This document shows, piece after piece, positions 38,721 through 49,345 of a stretch of DNA of 64,000 bases (position 1 is the stretch's first letter; every line of letters begins with the position of its first letter). The notes beneath the pieces were generated by a model. It was not told where the DNA came from and searched no databases. It saw only the letters and a list, made by a program, of their open reading frames with translations. The stretch spans positions 1 to 64,000 of the forward strand of contig NZ_JAHKPM010000050.1 of assembly GCF_018860525.1 (NCBI RefSeq). The letters are read 5' to 3'. The DNA is from Vibrio hepatarius (lineage in GTDB: Bacteria; Pseudomonadota; Gammaproteobacteria; Enterobacterales; Vibrionaceae). The position numbers and the translations under genes were made by a program.

Positions 38721-39923
38721 ATGATCATCAAACCTAGAATTCGTGGATTTATCTGTACAACAACGCACCCAATGGGCTGTGAAGCTAACGTAAAAGAACA
38801 GATCGCTTACACAAAAGCGCAAGGCCCAATTGCGAACCCGCCTAAACGCGTGTTGGTGGTCGGAGCTTCAAGTGGTTACGGCCTGTCTTCTCGTATCGCT
38901 GCGACGTTTGGTGGCGGAGCTTCGACTATTGGTGTTTTCTTCGAGAAAGAAGGTACAGAGAAAAAGCCAGGTACAGCGGGTTTTTATAATGCAGCTGCAT
39001 TTGAAAAATTGGCTCGAGAAGAAGGTCTGTATGCTAAAAGTCTTAATGGTGATGCTTTTTCCAATGAAGCGAAGCAAAAAACGATTGAGCTTATCAAACA
39101 AGACTTAGGTCAGATTGATATGGTGGTGTATTCATTGGCATCGCCAGTTCGTAAAATGCCAGAAACGGGTGAAGTGATTCGTTCATCTTTGAAACCAATT
39201 GGTGATACTTACACTTCAACGGCGGTAGACACAAATAAAGATACGATTATCGAAGTGAGTGTTGAGCCTGCTAGCGAGCAAGAAATTCAAGATACCGTGA
39301 CAGTGATGGGCGGCGAAGACTGGGAGCTATGGATGAATGCTCTTTCTGATGCCGGTGTATTAGCGCAAGGTTGTAAAACAGTCGCCTATAGCTATATCGG
39401 CACTGAGCTGACCTGGCCAATCTATTGGGACGGTGCATTGGGTAAAGCTAAGATGGATTTAGACCGCGCTGCCAATGCATTAAATGAAAAACTTGCCACT
39501 ACGGGTGGAAGTGCCAATGTTGCGGTACTCAAGTCGGTTGTGACGCAAGCGAGTTCTGCTATTCCTGTTATGCCGCTCTATATTGCCATGGTATTTAAGA
39601 AAATGCGTGCAGAGGGCGTGCATGAAGGCTGTATGGAACAGATTTTCCGTATGTTTAATGAACGTTTGTACAAAGCAGATGGAAGCGCGGCTGAAGTTGA
39701 TGACAAAAATCGTCTACGTCTAGATGATTGGGAATTACGTGAAGATATTCAGCAACATTGTCGTGATCTATGGCCACAAATTACCAGTGATAATCTGAAA
39801 GATCTGGCTGATTATTCTGAGTATAAAGAAGAGTTCCTCAAGCTATTTGGTTTTGGTGTTGCTGGCGTAGATTATGAAGCTGACGTCAATCCAATGGTTG
39901 AGGCCGATTTTACCGCGATTTAA
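38721..39923 (+). CDS. fabV: Trans-2-enoyl-ACP/CoA reductase FabV
   Basis: 400 aa, NADH-dependent enoyl reductase of the last step of each fatty-acid elongation cycle; Vibrio uses FabV, which is insensitive to triclosan. It begins [17 protein letters not shown], with the nucleotide-binding [13 protein letters not shown] and the catalytic Tyr-x8-Lys of the FabV/TER group ([10 protein letters not shown]). The start has a good AGGAAG ribosome site 8 bp upstream. Monocistronic, between two terminators. Confidence 0.95.
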   Translation: MIIKPRIRGFICTTTHPMGCEANVKEQIAYTKAQGPIANPPKRVLVVGASSGYGLSSRIAATFGGGASTIGVFFEKEGTEKKPGTAGFYNAAAFEKLAREEGLYAKSLNGDAFSNEAKQKTIELIKQDLGQIDMVVYSLASPVRKMPETGEVIRSSLKPIGDTYTSTAVDTNKDTIIEVSVEPASEQEIQDTVTVMGGEDWELWMNALSDAGVLAQGCKTVAYSYIGTELTWPIYWDGALGKAKMDLDRAANALNEKLATTGGSANVAVLKSVVTQASSAIPVMPLYIAMVFKKMRAEGVHEGCMEQIFRMFNERLYKADGSAAEVDDKNRLRLDDWELREDIQQHCRDLWPQITSDNLKDLADYSEYKEEFLKLFGFGVAGVDYEADVNPMVEADFTAI

Positions 39924-39949
39924 CCAGTCCTGAAAATGGTCAAGAATAG

Positions 39950-39983
39950 GGGGCTAACACATGACTTTGTGCTAGCCCTTTTG
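39950..39983 (+). terminator. Terminator after fabV
   Basis: GGGCTAACACA / TTGTGCTAGCCC stem followed by TTTTGTC; it lies between convergent fabV and xthA. Confidence 0.75.
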
Positions 39984-40013
39984 TCATTTTAGGCTTTAGC
40001 TATGTAATTTGGT

Positions 40014-40820
40014 TCATTCAAAACTTGACCATATTGGCGCGTGGTCGGAAGGTTTCTCGATGCCACGTAAATCATAATCAACATCAGATTCAATACATTT
40101 ACTTGCCAAAGATGGTGTTGCTAAAATGACATCAATACGTAGGCCACGGTTATCATCAAACCCTCGTGAACGGTAGTCGAACCATGAGAAGCGCTCGGTC
40201 ACATCAGGGTTAATAGTACGGAAAGTATCAACTAACCCCCAATCCAAAAGAGTTTGCAGCCATTCCCTTTCAATAGGTTGGAATGAACATTTGCCTGTTT
40301 TTAACCAGCGCTTTCTATTTGGTTCACCAATACCAATATCAGAATCCTGTGGACTGATATTAATATCACCCATCACTATGAGCTGCTCTTTGCTGTCATG
40401 ATGCTCATGCAAATAAGTCATCAGATCTTTGTAGAACTGACGTTTATATGGAAACTTAGTTTCATGGTCGATACTCTCACCTTGAGGGAAGTAACCATTT
40501 AAAACAGTAACTTTTTCTCCGTTGGCATCTTCTACTGTCGCCATGATCATGCGCTTTTGATGATCTTCATTGTCCGTCGGGAATCCCTTACGAATTGAAA
40601 TAGGCTCCTTTTTACACAACATAGCGACGCCATAATGCGCTTTCTGGCCATGAAAATACACGTGATAACCCATTGCTTCGACTTCTTGTAACGGAAAAGC
40701 CTCATCGTGAACTTTGATTTCTTGCAGGCCGATAACATCGGGTTGATGCTTGTCAATAATCGCTTGAAGTTGATGAAGTCTAGCTCTTAGGCCATTGATA
40801 TTAAATGATATAACTTTCAT
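40014..40820 (-). CDS. xthA: Exodeoxyribonuclease III
   Basis: 268 aa, same length as E. coli XthA. AP endonuclease and 3'-5' exonuclease of base-excision repair. Catalytic residues of the exonuclease/endonuclease/phosphatase fold are in place: Asn7 (SFNING), metal ligand Glu34 (LQEIK), GDINISP, and the C-terminal SDHAPIW with the catalytic His near 260. Confidence 0.95.
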   Translation of the reverse strand: MKVISFNINGLRARLHQLQAIIDKHQPDVIGLQEIKVHDEAFPLQEVEAMGYHVYFHGQKAHYGVAMLCKKEPISIRKGFPTDNEDHQKRMIMATVEDANGEKVTVLNGYFPQGESIDHETKFPYKRQFYKDLMTYLHEHHDSKEQLIVMGDINISPQDSDIGIGEPNRKRWLKTGKCSFQPIEREWLQTLLDWGLVDTFRTINPDVTERFSWFDYRSRGFDDNRGLRIDVILATPSLASKCIESDVDYDLRGIEKPSDHAPIWSSFE

Positions 40821-40892
40821 TTGATTAAAGTCCTTGGAAACAGTAATTACTTATTCATTTGGGTAGTTATTAAATTATCGACTCCGCTTGAT

Positions 40893-42029
40893 CTAGTCCA
40901 AATACCACAAACCGGCATTGACTAAAGAAACGAGCAGCTCTATGTCGGGCTGGGAGAGTTTACTTTCAATATCTTGATAGAGAATCTCCGATTGGTTACA
41001 CAAAAGGTGTGTTAGGTGGTTAGATTCTGTAGGGTATACTTCCCCATTGATGTAAACACATAACGCATTACCTTGAAGATAAAGTGTCTTAAGCCCTGAT
41101 AGTTTTCGTAGGGTGCCAGAGTCTTTTAAGTGGCTTTGGATGTCAATCGCAGTCACTTGAGTATCAAGTTCGATAATATTGAGTTGATGGCGAGGTTGGC
41201 TGAGTATTACCCCAATACTACTATGGACATCGTTTTCAGATTCTAGTGCAGAACGTAGCATAGCGGTAAGCATATCTAAATCACTGATTTTCACTTCACC
41301 ATGATGAGCTTGAGGGCGTATGTTTGGATTATGTAGGTGAACATCCCCTTTATCATTGGCTATCACGTAATCAGCGAAATTACTTAACAGCTCCCGTTCT
41401 TTGGGTGAGCGAAAGCCAATAGAGTAGCTCATACTTGGCTCTAAGGTATTACCTTCATGTGGAAAACCCGGTGGAATATAAAGTACATCGCCTGGCATTA
41501 AAACCTGATCTATGATGGCATTAAAGCCCGTGATTTGGCGTAAGGCTCCAGCTTGAATAGACTCTTGATACTGACCTTTATCTTTTGCTCCCACACGCCA
41601 ATGTCGTTTGCCACTTCCTTGAACAATAAAGACGTCATACTGATCTATGTGTGGGCCCACACCACCATGAGGGGCAGAATAACAAACCATCAAATCATCT
41701 AGCAGCCATTGAGGAAGAGATTGAAATGGTGCTATTAATTCAGCAGCACCTTCATGCCAGTGATTACAAGCCTGAACGACGAGCTGCCAATGAGATTCAG
41801 GCAAATTTGCAAATAAGGAGTCTTCAAACGGACCATGCTGTACAGACCATTTTTCACCTTCATTACTAATAAAGCGTGAATCAATTTCTTCTTCCATTGC
41901 CAAACCTGCTAGCTCTTCAGGTGTGATAGGATCGATAAAGTCAGCAAAGCCTGCTTTAATTACAATAGGCTTTTTATGCCAATAATTAGCTAAGAAGTCG
42001 GCCATATTGATTTTTAGCGAATAGCTCAC
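40893..42029 (-). CDS. roxA: Ribosomal protein uL16 arginine 3-hydroxylase (RoxA/YcfD)
   Basis: 378 aa JmjC-type Fe(II)/2-oxoglutarate oxygenase that hydroxylates Arg81 of ribosomal protein L16. The metal motif HIDQYDVFI (His-x-Asp) and the distal His in FPHEGNT are present. The GTG start at 42029 is supported by alignment of [13 protein letters not shown] with E. coli MEYQLTLNWPDFL. It overlaps the stop of the ybaM-like gene (GTGA), so it is translationally coupled to it. Confidence 0.9.
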   Translation of the reverse strand: MSYSLKINMADFLANYWHKKPIVIKAGFADFIDPITPEELAGLAMEEEIDSRFISNEGEKWSVQHGPFEDSLFANLPESHWQLVVQACNHWHEGAAELIAPFQSLPQWLLDDLMVCYSAPHGGVGPHIDQYDVFIVQGSGKRHWRVGAKDKGQYQESIQAGALRQITGFNAIIDQVLMPGDVLYIPPGFPHEGNTLEPSMSYSIGFRSPKERELLSNFADYVIANDKGDVHLHNPNIRPQAHHGEVKISDLDMLTAMLRSALESENDVHSSIGVILSQPRHQLNIIELDTQVTAIDIQSHLKDSGTLRKLSGLKTLYLQGNALCVYINGEVYPTESNHLTHLLCNQSEILYQDIESKLSQPDIELLVSLVNAGLWYLD

Positions 42030-42184
42030 TGTTCGGACTCCAGTTTTTTTTCCAAATCAGCCTTAACTATATTGATCGCTTCAAGGGCGATTTTAGTATC
42101 TATCTGATGGCTTTCTATGAGGTAAATAAGATCTACGGCAAGTTTGATTTCGTCGGGTGCTTTTTCCAGTTTGGGAGATGACAT
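42026..42184 (-). CDS. ybaM: DUF2496 protein, YbaM-like (52 aa)
   Basis: Small gene read directly: [20 protein letters not shown] at the start, ending KKLESEQ. It matches E. coli YbaM (APDDVKLAVDLI, IVKRDYEKKL). It follows priC by one base, as in E. coli, where ybaM also sits behind priC. Function unknown. It overlaps roxA by 4 bases. Confidence 0.85.
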   Translation of the reverse strand: MSSPKLEKAPDEIKLAVDLIYLIESHQIDTKIALEAINIVKADLEKKLESEQ

Positions 42185-42185
42185 A

Positions 42186-42734
42186 TTACTGGTTTCGCTC
42201 TTTGTAAGTAATGTGTTTTTCTATTTTCAGTTTAGCTTGTTGGCAGCGCTGCAAGCGTCTTTGAGTAGCAGTTAGCTTCTGAGAGGCTAACGCTTTCTCT
42301 CTACCCGTAGCATTGCGATATTCTTGCTCATACTGAGATACCATGTTTTTTAGTGACAGTTCCCATTCATGGTGCTGGGCTAAATGTTGATACAGTCGGT
42401 TTAGATCACTTTGTTTTGGAGACGGAATGTGATGTTCTTGCTGCCTAACTTGAAATGAACTCAGTTCTTTTTTGATTGCATCAATCTGGCAAATGAGCTT
42501 TTCTGATAGGTAATGGGCTTGATGCACCGTCTCAGTCCCTGATTTTAACTGGGCTGCGAGTCTATCAAGGGTCGATTGAGCTTCATTTACATAGGGGTGC
42601 AATTGTTTTGCTTGGCAGCGAAATAGACTTTGATCAAAAAGCGCCTGATGGTGTTCCCCATATTTTTGGTCTTTAAGTTTGGCTTGTGACTCCAGCTGAG
42701 CCAAAAGATTAGATAGTTCACTTAGTGGTTTCAT
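42186..42734 (-). CDS. priC: Primosomal replication protein N'' (PriC)
   Basis: 182 aa, mostly helical and basic; recognises stalled forks and reloads DnaB. Start ATG 42734 ([16 protein letters not shown]) overlaps the TGA of the preceding permease gene by four bases (ATGA). Identification rests on the N-terminal pattern, basic helices ([16 protein letters not shown]) and the ybaM-like neighbour. Confidence 0.8.
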   Translation of the reverse strand: MKPLSELSNLLAQLESQAKLKDQKYGEHHQALFDQSLFRCQAKQLHPYVNEAQSTLDRLAAQLKSGTETVHQAHYLSEKLICQIDAIKKELSSFQVRQQEHHIPSPKQSDLNRLYQHLAQHHEWELSLKNMVSQYEQEYRNATGREKALASQKLTATQRRLQRCQQAKLKIEKHITYKERNQ

Positions 42735-43510
42735 ACCGGAACGAACCATGCTTCATAAGCCAGTTTCACAGCCAAGATGCTCACAACGATGACAAAAACA
42801 GGGCGAATAAAATTGGCACCAAAACGGATTGCTGAGTGAGCACCAACGAAGGCACCAGCCATTAAACATATCCCCATAGTGAGTCCTAATACCCAATCAA
42901 TGTGACCGAGTAATGCAAAGGTAACTAAAGACGTAAAGTTACTGGTAAAGTTCATCGCCTTTGATAATCCAGATGCCAGTAAAATGTTAAGACGATATAG
43001 CGCCATTGAGCTGACGGTCCAAAATGCGCCTGTGCCCGGACCGGCTAGGCCATCGTAAAAACCGATACTAAACCCTTGTGCATATTGTTTTTGATTAAAC
43101 TTTGGGCACGGCTCGGGCATGTCATTACTCATGGTTGTCGGAGTCTTATGGCATATAGTATATATAGCGGCAACCAAGATAATAAGTGGTAAGATTTTCT
43201 CCAGCCATTCTGTGCTGATGAGGTCGACGACTAATGTCCCTATGGTTGCACCTATCAGGGTGGCAACGAATGCCCGTTTCCAACACTCTGGTTTAAACAG
43301 GCGCTTTTTGTAGTAAGTAAAGGCGGCTGTTGAGGAGGCAAAGCTTGCCGCTAACTTGTTGGTACCAAGAGCAATATGCGGGGGTAAGCCCAATGAGAGC
43401 AAAGCTGGAACCGTGAGCATACCACCTCCACCAGCAACAGCGTCGATAAATCCAGCCGTAAAGGCCACCAGCGCTAATACCAACAGTAATGTTGGTTCAA
43501 AAAATTCCAT
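42731..43510 (-). CDS. TSUP-family membrane transporter (TauE/SafE)
   Basis: 259 aa with about eight hydrophobic segments. The hallmark glycine-rich N-terminal motif (FIDAVAGGGGMLTVPALL) and the second-half repeat (SIGFYDGLAGPGTGAFW) are those of the sulfite/sulfonate exporter family, YfcA-like subgroup. Substrate not determinable. First gene of the compact permease-priC-ybaM-roxA string. Confidence 0.88.
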   Translation of the reverse strand: MEFFEPTLLLVLALVAFTAGFIDAVAGGGGMLTVPALLSLGLPPHIALGTNKLAASFASSTAAFTYYKKRLFKPECWKRAFVATLIGATIGTLVVDLISTEWLEKILPLIILVAAIYTICHKTPTTMSNDMPEPCPKFNQKQYAQGFSIGFYDGLAGPGTGAFWTVSSMALYRLNILLASGLSKAMNFTSNFTSLVTFALLGHIDWVLGLTMGICLMAGAFVGAHSAIRFGANFIRPVFVIVVSILAVKLAYEAWFVPV

Positions 43511-43527
43511 ATAATATCTTAATTTAT

Positions 43528-45600
43528 TTACTCGATGATAAGTTTAAATGGTGGCAGAGCGTCGATGAGTGCCTGCCCATAGCGCTTTGTAACAATGCGT
43601 CGATCAAGAATGATAACTCTACCAGAATCACGCTCTTTTCGCAGTAGCCGGCCGACAGATTGGATCAATTTTTTACTCGCTTCTGGTACCGCAATCTGCA
43701 TAAATGGGTTACCTCCCTTACTTTCGATATATTCAGCATGGGCTTGTTCTACAGGAGAAGTGGGTACAGCAAAAGGTATTTTAGTGATAATTAAGTTTTC
43801 TAATAGTTCTCCGGGTAAGTCTAGACCTTCGGAAAAACTACCAGTTCCAAATATGATGCTTGTTTTCTGGCATTGAACTAATATTTTATGCTTTTTTAGA
43901 ATTTCTGAGCGCGAATTCTGACCTTGAATTTGTAGTGACCAGCCAATTTTAGCAAAGTGTTGGCTGACAGCATCACAGACTTGGTTCATCTGCCAGTAAG
44001 ACGAAAAAAGTACTAGGTTAGCTTTACCCTCTATAATCAGTTTGGGCAAATTTTCGACCAAGGCATCAGTGAACTGGGGAGCCTGTGGCTCGCAAGGCAT
44101 TTTTGGTATCAGCAACTCAGCTTGATTTTGATAATCAAAAGGAGACGCTAAGGCTAAGAATTTTACGCCGTCATCTGTTTTCTCACTAATACCGGCTTGA
44201 CGACAAAAAAAGCGAAATGAATTTAATGCACGCAGAGTAGCAGAAACCAGCACCGCACCTATGCATCGGCTCCAAATTTTCTGGTCAAGTTGCCATCCGA
44301 CCTCTAGAGGTGACACATTAACGACAAAGTCGCCTTCTCTCTCGGGGGTTGACGCTAACCAGCGAGCAAGCGGTGCTCCATTTTCTCTTAGTGGCTGGGC
44401 CATTAAGTGCCAGACTTGAGCGAGATTATCCATGCGTTGTATAAAGAAACCCAGTTCAGCTAGTGCTGGCTCAGCTAACCGGTTGGCGAGTTCTCCATCT
44501 CTAACTCGCTCTGCAATCAAATCGGCAATCTTCGACACCGACTGTACGCCTTTTTGACTTAACGTTTTGAGCTGTTTTGATTCGTCTTCAAGCCAACTTG
44601 GCAGTTCACCATTTTCAAACCGATAACATCCATCTTCAAATTGTGAGCTATCAAACCGACTGGCAAGTTGGGTAAGAGAAGGGATAAGTTCTTGAATAGA
44701 TGTTTGTAGATCGTTACGAAATCGTGCGACTCGTTTTTCATCGGCGAGATTGGTAAATTTAGTCACCGATTGATTAAGTTTCTCCAACCAACTTGCTGCA
44801 CCTTTTAAACTGGCAGCAGCAGAGGCATGATCTCTTGCAACATGAGGTAGGTGATGAGCTTCATCGAAGACATAGATGGTATTTTCTGGCTCAGGTAGTA
44901 TCACCCCGCCTCCCAAGTCTGCGTCAGCCATGACCAAGCTATGGTTAGCGATTACCACATCGACTTTATCCAGTTCTGAGCGAGCTTTTTGAAAAGGGCA
45001 GCTTCGGTGAGCAGGTAGACTCAGATTACAACTATGTTTGTCACTAACGATAGACTGCCAAATACCATCATCTATGGGTTTGGGCCAAGAGTCTCTATCC
45101 CCATCCCACTTGTTTTGCGCCATTTTTTCATACATCAATTGCAGCTGCTTAATATCTTTAGCTTTTGGCTTAGATTCAAACATGGCCAACTGACCACCAT
45201 CGACACCACTGGCGGCGGCAAGTTTTTCTGCGCAGCAGTATCGTTGCCTACCTTTAGCAAGAATGAACGAAAACTCTCTATCTATTAACCTGCGATATAA
45301 AGGCAAATCTTTATTAATTAGTTGCTCTTGCAGCGCAACGGTAGCAGTGGAGATGACCACTTTTCGGTTGTTATATAGTGCGACTGGAATACTTGCCATT
45401 AAATAGGAAAGGGACTTTCCAATACCTGTGCCAGCTTCGGCAACGATCATACGGGTTGTTTTATGGTATTCGCCGCATAAGGATTTAGTGATTTCTGCTG
45501 TTAAATAATTTTGTGCTCGGCGAGGGATAAAATTATCCAGTTGCGACTGTAAGTTTTGGTAGCTGGTACGAATGGTTTTTTGGATTTTACTGGTGGTCAT
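43528..45600 (-). CDS. dinG: ATP-dependent DNA helicase DinG
   Basis: 690 aa from ATG 45600 (the frame opens with TTG at 45606). Superfamily 2, XPD-like 5'-3' helicase that resolves D-loops, R-loops and G-quadruplexes. Seen: Walker A GTGIGKS, DEAH box (VFDEAHHL), a cysteine set for the 4Fe-4S cluster (RYCC, HSCNL, HRSCPF), and C-terminal QSVGRLLRKERDSGR. I looked for a LexA box upstream and saw none. Confidence 0.93.
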   Translation of the reverse strand: MTTSKIQKTIRTSYQNLQSQLDNFIPRRAQNYLTAEITKSLCGEYHKTTRMIVAEAGTGIGKSLSYLMASIPVALYNNRKVVISTATVALQEQLINKDLPLYRRLIDREFSFILAKGRQRYCCAEKLAAASGVDGGQLAMFESKPKAKDIKQLQLMYEKMAQNKWDGDRDSWPKPIDDGIWQSIVSDKHSCNLSLPAHRSCPFQKARSELDKVDVVIANHSLVMADADLGGGVILPEPENTIYVFDEAHHLPHVARDHASAAASLKGAASWLEKLNQSVTKFTNLADEKRVARFRNDLQTSIQELIPSLTQLASRFDSSQFEDGCYRFENGELPSWLEDESKQLKTLSQKGVQSVSKIADLIAERVRDGELANRLAEPALAELGFFIQRMDNLAQVWHLMAQPLRENGAPLARWLASTPEREGDFVVNVSPLEVGWQLDQKIWSRCIGAVLVSATLRALNSFRFFCRQAGISEKTDDGVKFLALASPFDYQNQAELLIPKMPCEPQAPQFTDALVENLPKLIIEGKANLVLFSSYWQMNQVCDAVSQHFAKIGWSLQIQGQNSRSEILKKHKILVQCQKTSIIFGTGSFSEGLDLPGELLENLIITKIPFAVPTSPVEQAHAEYIESKGGNPFMQIAVPEASKKLIQSVGRLLRKERDSGRVIILDRRIVTKRYGQALIDALPPFKLIIE

Positions 45601-46117
45601 AGACAAGCCTTAGATTGAGAAAGGCGATATTAGCACATTGTCTAAAGGGCAAGTAGTGCGTTAAATAAGGTACTTTCGTTTCAAATATAGATCTTCTTCA
45701 CAAAAAAAACTGAACCTTCATAAACTTAGCGTTAACAGTGGCACTTAAAAAGATATCTCTTTATAAGTGTTTTTTTGATAGTTATATATTCTGTTTATTA
45801 ACATTTTAAAAACAAATTTCGGGTATATATCTGGAGTTTCATGATATTTCTCATTGATGATAATTTGGTTTTTTTGTTCAAAACACACACTTATAGGGGT
45901 TGCATATCAGATTAAGTGGTTGTTTTTAAAGTATTTTATGTTTTTTTACCTGTTTTATTTATAGTATTTGACACTGAGATGATTATTTTGCAATCTAGAC
46001 CCGCAATTTAATGGCGGCAACATCTGACCAGTTAGAGTTCGGAGTTGTCATCAAAAAACATAAAGGGAACCGGATAAGGATTTCCCTCATTCTATAGAAA
46101 AGGCAGTGGATATTATT
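45601..46117. other. Porin upstream region (about 515 bp)
   Basis: No gene. Very AT-rich for the first 370 bp, as usual before Vibrio porin genes controlled by ToxR or H-NS. A TTGACA lies at 45968-45973, but no good -10 follows at standard spacing. A small stem (AGGGAA 46064-46069 with TTCCCT 46082-46087) lies in the likely 5' UTR. Confidence 0.5.
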
Positions 46118-47146
46118 ATGAAAAAGACTCTAGTAGCTCTTTCAGTTCTAGCAGCGGCAGCAAGCGTAAACGCAGCTGAAGTTTACTCTACCGATACATC
46201 TAAAGTATCACTATCTGGTGAAGTTGATGCTTATGTGGCAACAACTGATGTAAATGACACCAAAAAAGACCCGTATGTTACGGTTTGGGGTAAAATCCAA
46301 CTTGACGCAGAGCATAAAGTAAGTGACACGCTAACTAGCTTTGCATCATTTGAAATCGAGTCTGACAGCGATGTTTACGCAGGCGAAAACGATAACAATG
46401 CTTCATTCGATGACCTACATGTTGGTGTGAAAACTGATACTTGGGGTGTTGCGGTCGGTGAAGTTGGTGATGTAGCAGATTCAATGGACGTTCTTGAAAA
46501 GGGCGATATCACTAACGAAGGTAAATACTTAGGTAGTGCAGGCGGCCATCGCTCTGAATCTGAAGGTCAAGGTATTGTATTTAAGTCTAAAATCGGCGAG
46601 AGCCTAGTTTTTGTAGCTGACGTCAATACTGAGTCTAGCGATAAGCAAGATAACACTTACGGCGTGTCACTAGATTGGTCTATCAATGACATGTTCACTG
46701 TAGGTGCAGCTTTCGACAGTGGTGAGTCAGCAGAAAATATTGATTATTCAGTAGCGGGTGCTTCCGTATCTGCAGAGGTTGGAGGCTTCTTCTTTGCTGC
46801 AACTTTTGCTCAGTTTGAAGGTGTTAATCAATGGGGTCTATTTGACAAGACTACTACGTACTATGATGGTGATGCGTATGGTGTTGCAGCTCAGTATACT
46901 TACGAAAAGACTCGTCTATACACAACTTTTGATGTAATGGATCTGGATGAAGCTCAATCTGCAACTGGTCCTAACAGCAACGCTAATGGTGATCTAACAA
47001 ACCTAGTGGTTGGTGTTGATTATGCTTTGTTAGCAAACGTAAAAATCTTTGCTGAATACCAAACAGCTGAAACATCTGATGATTTCTCTGCTGGTGCAAA
47101 ACAGGATGCAGATACATTTATCCTAGGTACATACTACACATTCTAA
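46118..47146 (+). CDS. General outer-membrane porin (OmpU/OmpL-like)
   Basis: 342 aa beta-barrel porin with signal peptide MKKTLVALSVLAAAASVNA cut before AEVYS. Acidic, strand-rich body and terminal Phe (ILGTYYTF), the outer-membrane assembly signal. Low conservation prevents assigning OmpU proper. The start could also be GTG 46106, but ATG 46118 gives the canonical signal peptide. Followed by its own terminator. Confidence 0.85.
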   Translation: MKKTLVALSVLAAAASVNAAEVYSTDTSKVSLSGEVDAYVATTDVNDTKKDPYVTVWGKIQLDAEHKVSDTLTSFASFEIESDSDVYAGENDNNASFDDLHVGVKTDTWGVAVGEVGDVADSMDVLEKGDITNEGKYLGSAGGHRSESEGQGIVFKSKIGESLVFVADVNTESSDKQDNTYGVSLDWSINDMFTVGAAFDSGESAENIDYSVAGASVSAEVGGFFFAATFAQFEGVNQWGLFDKTTTYYDGDAYGVAAQYTYEKTRLYTTFDVMDLDEAQSATGPNSNANGDLTNLVVGVDYALLANVKIFAEYQTAETSDDFSAGAKQDADTFILGTYYTF

Positions 47147-47172
47147 TTACTTGTTAATTAGAGTATTATTTA

Positions 47173-47199
47173 AGCCAACGCTTGTGCGTTGGCTTTTGT
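47173..47199 (+). terminator. Porin terminator
   Basis: GCCAACGC-TTGT-GCGTTGGC followed by TTTTGTT. Confidence 0.85.
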
Positions 47200-47220
47200 T
47201 ATTTTTAGAGGAATACCAGA

Positions 47221-47886
47221 TTGAAAACGATCAACACTCTTTTGCTTGCGGTATTGGCATCCGCTGTTTCTTATTCCGCTTTAGCGGTTGAATTGGATTT
47301 AGCCAGTGGTATTTCAGTGCCAGTGTTAAATGGAAAAAAAGTTAAGGATGACAACCTTGATTTTGTAGAAGGTGAAAACCAGCTTGTGTTTGAGTTTGCA
47401 GGCAAGCTTAAAGACAACAACAAACGTAAATACTATTCTGCGCGCCCCTATATTGTTACTTTGGACCTTACTGGTGCCAAAACGCTTAAGGTTGAGCTTG
47501 TATCAAACAAACTCAGCAAAATAGAGCGCAGCGTTAATAAAAAGCAGCCGATTTTTGAATTTACTATTGATGGTAAACGTGTACAAGATTCACAACAAAT
47601 GCTGAAACCTGCTGAAGGCGTATTCCCGTATTCAAATGTTCCACTATTAGTAGAAAACTATAATAAAGAGCGTGGTTTGGTATTTGATTCTGGGAAAGTC
47701 ATTGAGCTTAAAGCTGAGCTAGCTAAGCTAGAACAAGGTGAGCCAGTTGTTTCTGGTGAACGTAAAACCACCACGATTGCAGGCGTTACCGAAACAGAAA
47801 GCACTTTGCAGTTGAAGCTTTGGTATTTAAAGGCCAGTAATGAAGAGCGTAAAAACTTCAAACGCTGGATGATTGAACAAGATTAG
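47221..47886 (+). CDS. Secreted DUF2057 (YccT-like) protein
   Basis: 221 aa with signal peptide (LLLAVLASAVSYSALA). The body shows the family pattern LDLASGISVPVLNGKKV near the N-terminus and the C-terminal LQLKLWYLKASNEERKNF--W. Periplasmic; function unknown. It starts TTG at 47221 after TAGAGGAAT, an uncommon start codon. Confidence 0.82.
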   Translation: MKTINTLLLAVLASAVSYSALAVELDLASGISVPVLNGKKVKDDNLDFVEGENQLVFEFAGKLKDNNKRKYYSARPYIVTLDLTGAKTLKVELVSNKLSKIERSVNKKQPIFEFTIDGKRVQDSQQMLKPAEGVFPYSNVPLLVENYNKERGLVFDSGKVIELKAELAKLEQGEPVVSGERKTTTIAGVTETESTLQLKLWYLKASNEERKNFKRWMIEQD

Positions 47887-47892
47887 TATTTT

Positions 47893-47917
47893 AAAAGGCC
47901 TCACTTCGAGGCCTTTT
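47893..47917. terminator. Bidirectional terminator between DUF2057 gene and bioA
   Basis: AAAAGGCCTC-ACTTC-GAGGCCTTTT, usable from both strands by the two convergent genes. Confidence 0.85.
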
Positions 47918-47944
47918 GATTGGTAACGTTCAACAAAATCAGCG

Positions 47945-49222
47945 TTATTCAAAGCACGAAACTTGCTGAAGCGCTTTTTCGATGGCATTGATCAGAGCTT
48001 TAATATGATGCTCTTGGCTGATAAAAGGCGGCATCATATAGATAAGCTTGCCAAATGGCCGTATCCAAACTCCTTGGTCTACAAATAAAGCTTGAATATT
48101 TTCCATATTGACCGGTCGTTTGGTCTCCACCACACCAATGGCGCCTAGCCAGCGAACATCCTCCACTAACTCATACTCCAATAGTTTGGGTAAATATGCT
48201 GCAAAGTTGGATTCAATGATTTCAACTTGCTGTTGCCAATCTCCTTGTTGTAAAAGTTCGAGACTTTTGCCTGCGACTGCGCAGGCCAGCGGATTGGCCA
48301 TAAAGGTTGGGCCATGCATAAAACAGCCTGCTTCTCCCGCGCAAACAGTATCGGCGACTTCTTTTGAGGTCAGCGTTGCTGAAAGCGTCATATAGCCGCT
48401 TGTTAGTGCTTTACCCACACACAAGATATCAGGTTGGATGTTAGCGTGCTCGCAAGCAAACAACTTACCGGTGCGACCAAAGCCTGTTGCAATTTCATCA
48501 AGAATCAGCAACAAACCATATTCATCACATAATGCTCGAACGCCGTGTAAAAAATTTGGGTGGTAGATTCGCATGCCCCCCGCACCTTGAACAATGGGTT
48601 CAAGAATAACTGCGGCTATCTCTTGGTAGTGTTGGCTTATTTTGTCTTTAAAATCATCAAGGTCACTCTCATTCCATTGGTGGTGAAAGCCTGTTTTTGG
48701 GGAGGTTGCAAAAATATGCTCGGGTAAGAAGCCTTTATAGAGAGAATGCATTGAATTATCAGGGTCAGTGACAGACATGGCTGCAAAAGTATCCCCATGG
48801 TAGCCATCGCGCAGCGTTAAAAACTTGGAACGATTTTCCCCTTTGCTGTGCCAGTATTGCAGGGCCATTTTTAAACTCACTTCAACGGCAACTGACCCAG
48901 AATCGGCCAAAAAGACTTGTTTTAGCGTATTTGGCACCAAGGAAAGCAGCGTTTTACACAAATTAATCGCAGGAACATGGGTGATGCCGCCGAACATAAC
49001 ATGTGACATTTTACCGAGCTGATCATGTGCTGCTTGATTGAGTTGTGGGTGATTATAGCCATGAATAGCGGCCCACCATGACGACATGCCATCGACAAGT
49101 TGCCGGCCATCCTCTAGCTCTATATAAACACCATTAGCAGAAGTGACAGGGTAGCAAGTTAAAGGTGCGAGTGTTGAAGTATAAGGGTGCCAAATATGGC
49201 GACGATCAAATTCAAGATCCAT
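47945..49222 (-). CDS. bioA: Adenosylmethionine-8-amino-7-oxononanoate aminotransferase
   Basis: 425 aa from ATG 49222 (MDLEFDRRHIWHPYTS, with TAGGA 8 bp upstream). Converts KAPA to DAPA in biotin synthesis, using S-adenosylmethionine as amino donor and PLP. Signatures: SSWWAAIHGYNHP, DGYHGDTFAAMS, LILDEIATGFGRTG, and the PLP lysine in VGKALTSGY. Divergent from bioB, as in E. coli. Confidence 0.95.
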   Translation of the reverse strand: MDLEFDRRHIWHPYTSTLAPLTCYPVTSANGVYIELEDGRQLVDGMSSWWAAIHGYNHPQLNQAAHDQLGKMSHVMFGGITHVPAINLCKTLLSLVPNTLKQVFLADSGSVAVEVSLKMALQYWHSKGENRSKFLTLRDGYHGDTFAAMSVTDPDNSMHSLYKGFLPEHIFATSPKTGFHHQWNESDLDDFKDKISQHYQEIAAVILEPIVQGAGGMRIYHPNFLHGVRALCDEYGLLLILDEIATGFGRTGKLFACEHANIQPDILCVGKALTSGYMTLSATLTSKEVADTVCAGEAGCFMHGPTFMANPLACAVAGKSLELLQQGDWQQQVEIIESNFAAYLPKLLEYELVEDVRWLGAIGVVETKRPVNMENIQALFVDQGVWIRPFGKLIYMMPPFISQEHHIKALINAIEKALQQVSCFE

Positions 49223-49249
49223 GATTTTCCTATAGCTCAAAAAGTAAAC

Positions 49250-49305
49250 ACATGTAAACTTTTGATTTTAAAAGTTGTTGACAGTGTACTCCGTGTAGTT
49301 AGACT
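49250..49305. promoter_or_regulatory. bioA/bioB divergent promoter and probable BirA operator
   Basis: A bioB promoter is visible: TTGACA (49278-49283), 16-bp spacer, TAGACT (49300-49305). Overlapping it, TGTAAAC and GTTGACA half-sites flank an AACTTTT/AAAAGTT inverted repeat, resembling a BirA site (TGTAAAC to GTTTACA). The spacing is 17 rather than the usual 16 or 18, so the operator call is tentative. Confidence 0.55.
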
Positions 49306-49345
49306 AGCCAAGTCATTCATTCCAACTAACGTATAAGGAAGTCAT

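Noticed and set aside
45601..45660. LexA box before dinG
   Set aside because: No CTGT-N8-ACAG sequence was found in the upstream region.
46019..46036. FadR-like half site before the porin (AACTGGTCAGATGTT on the minus strand)
   Set aside because: Only one arm matches; the second has two mismatches.
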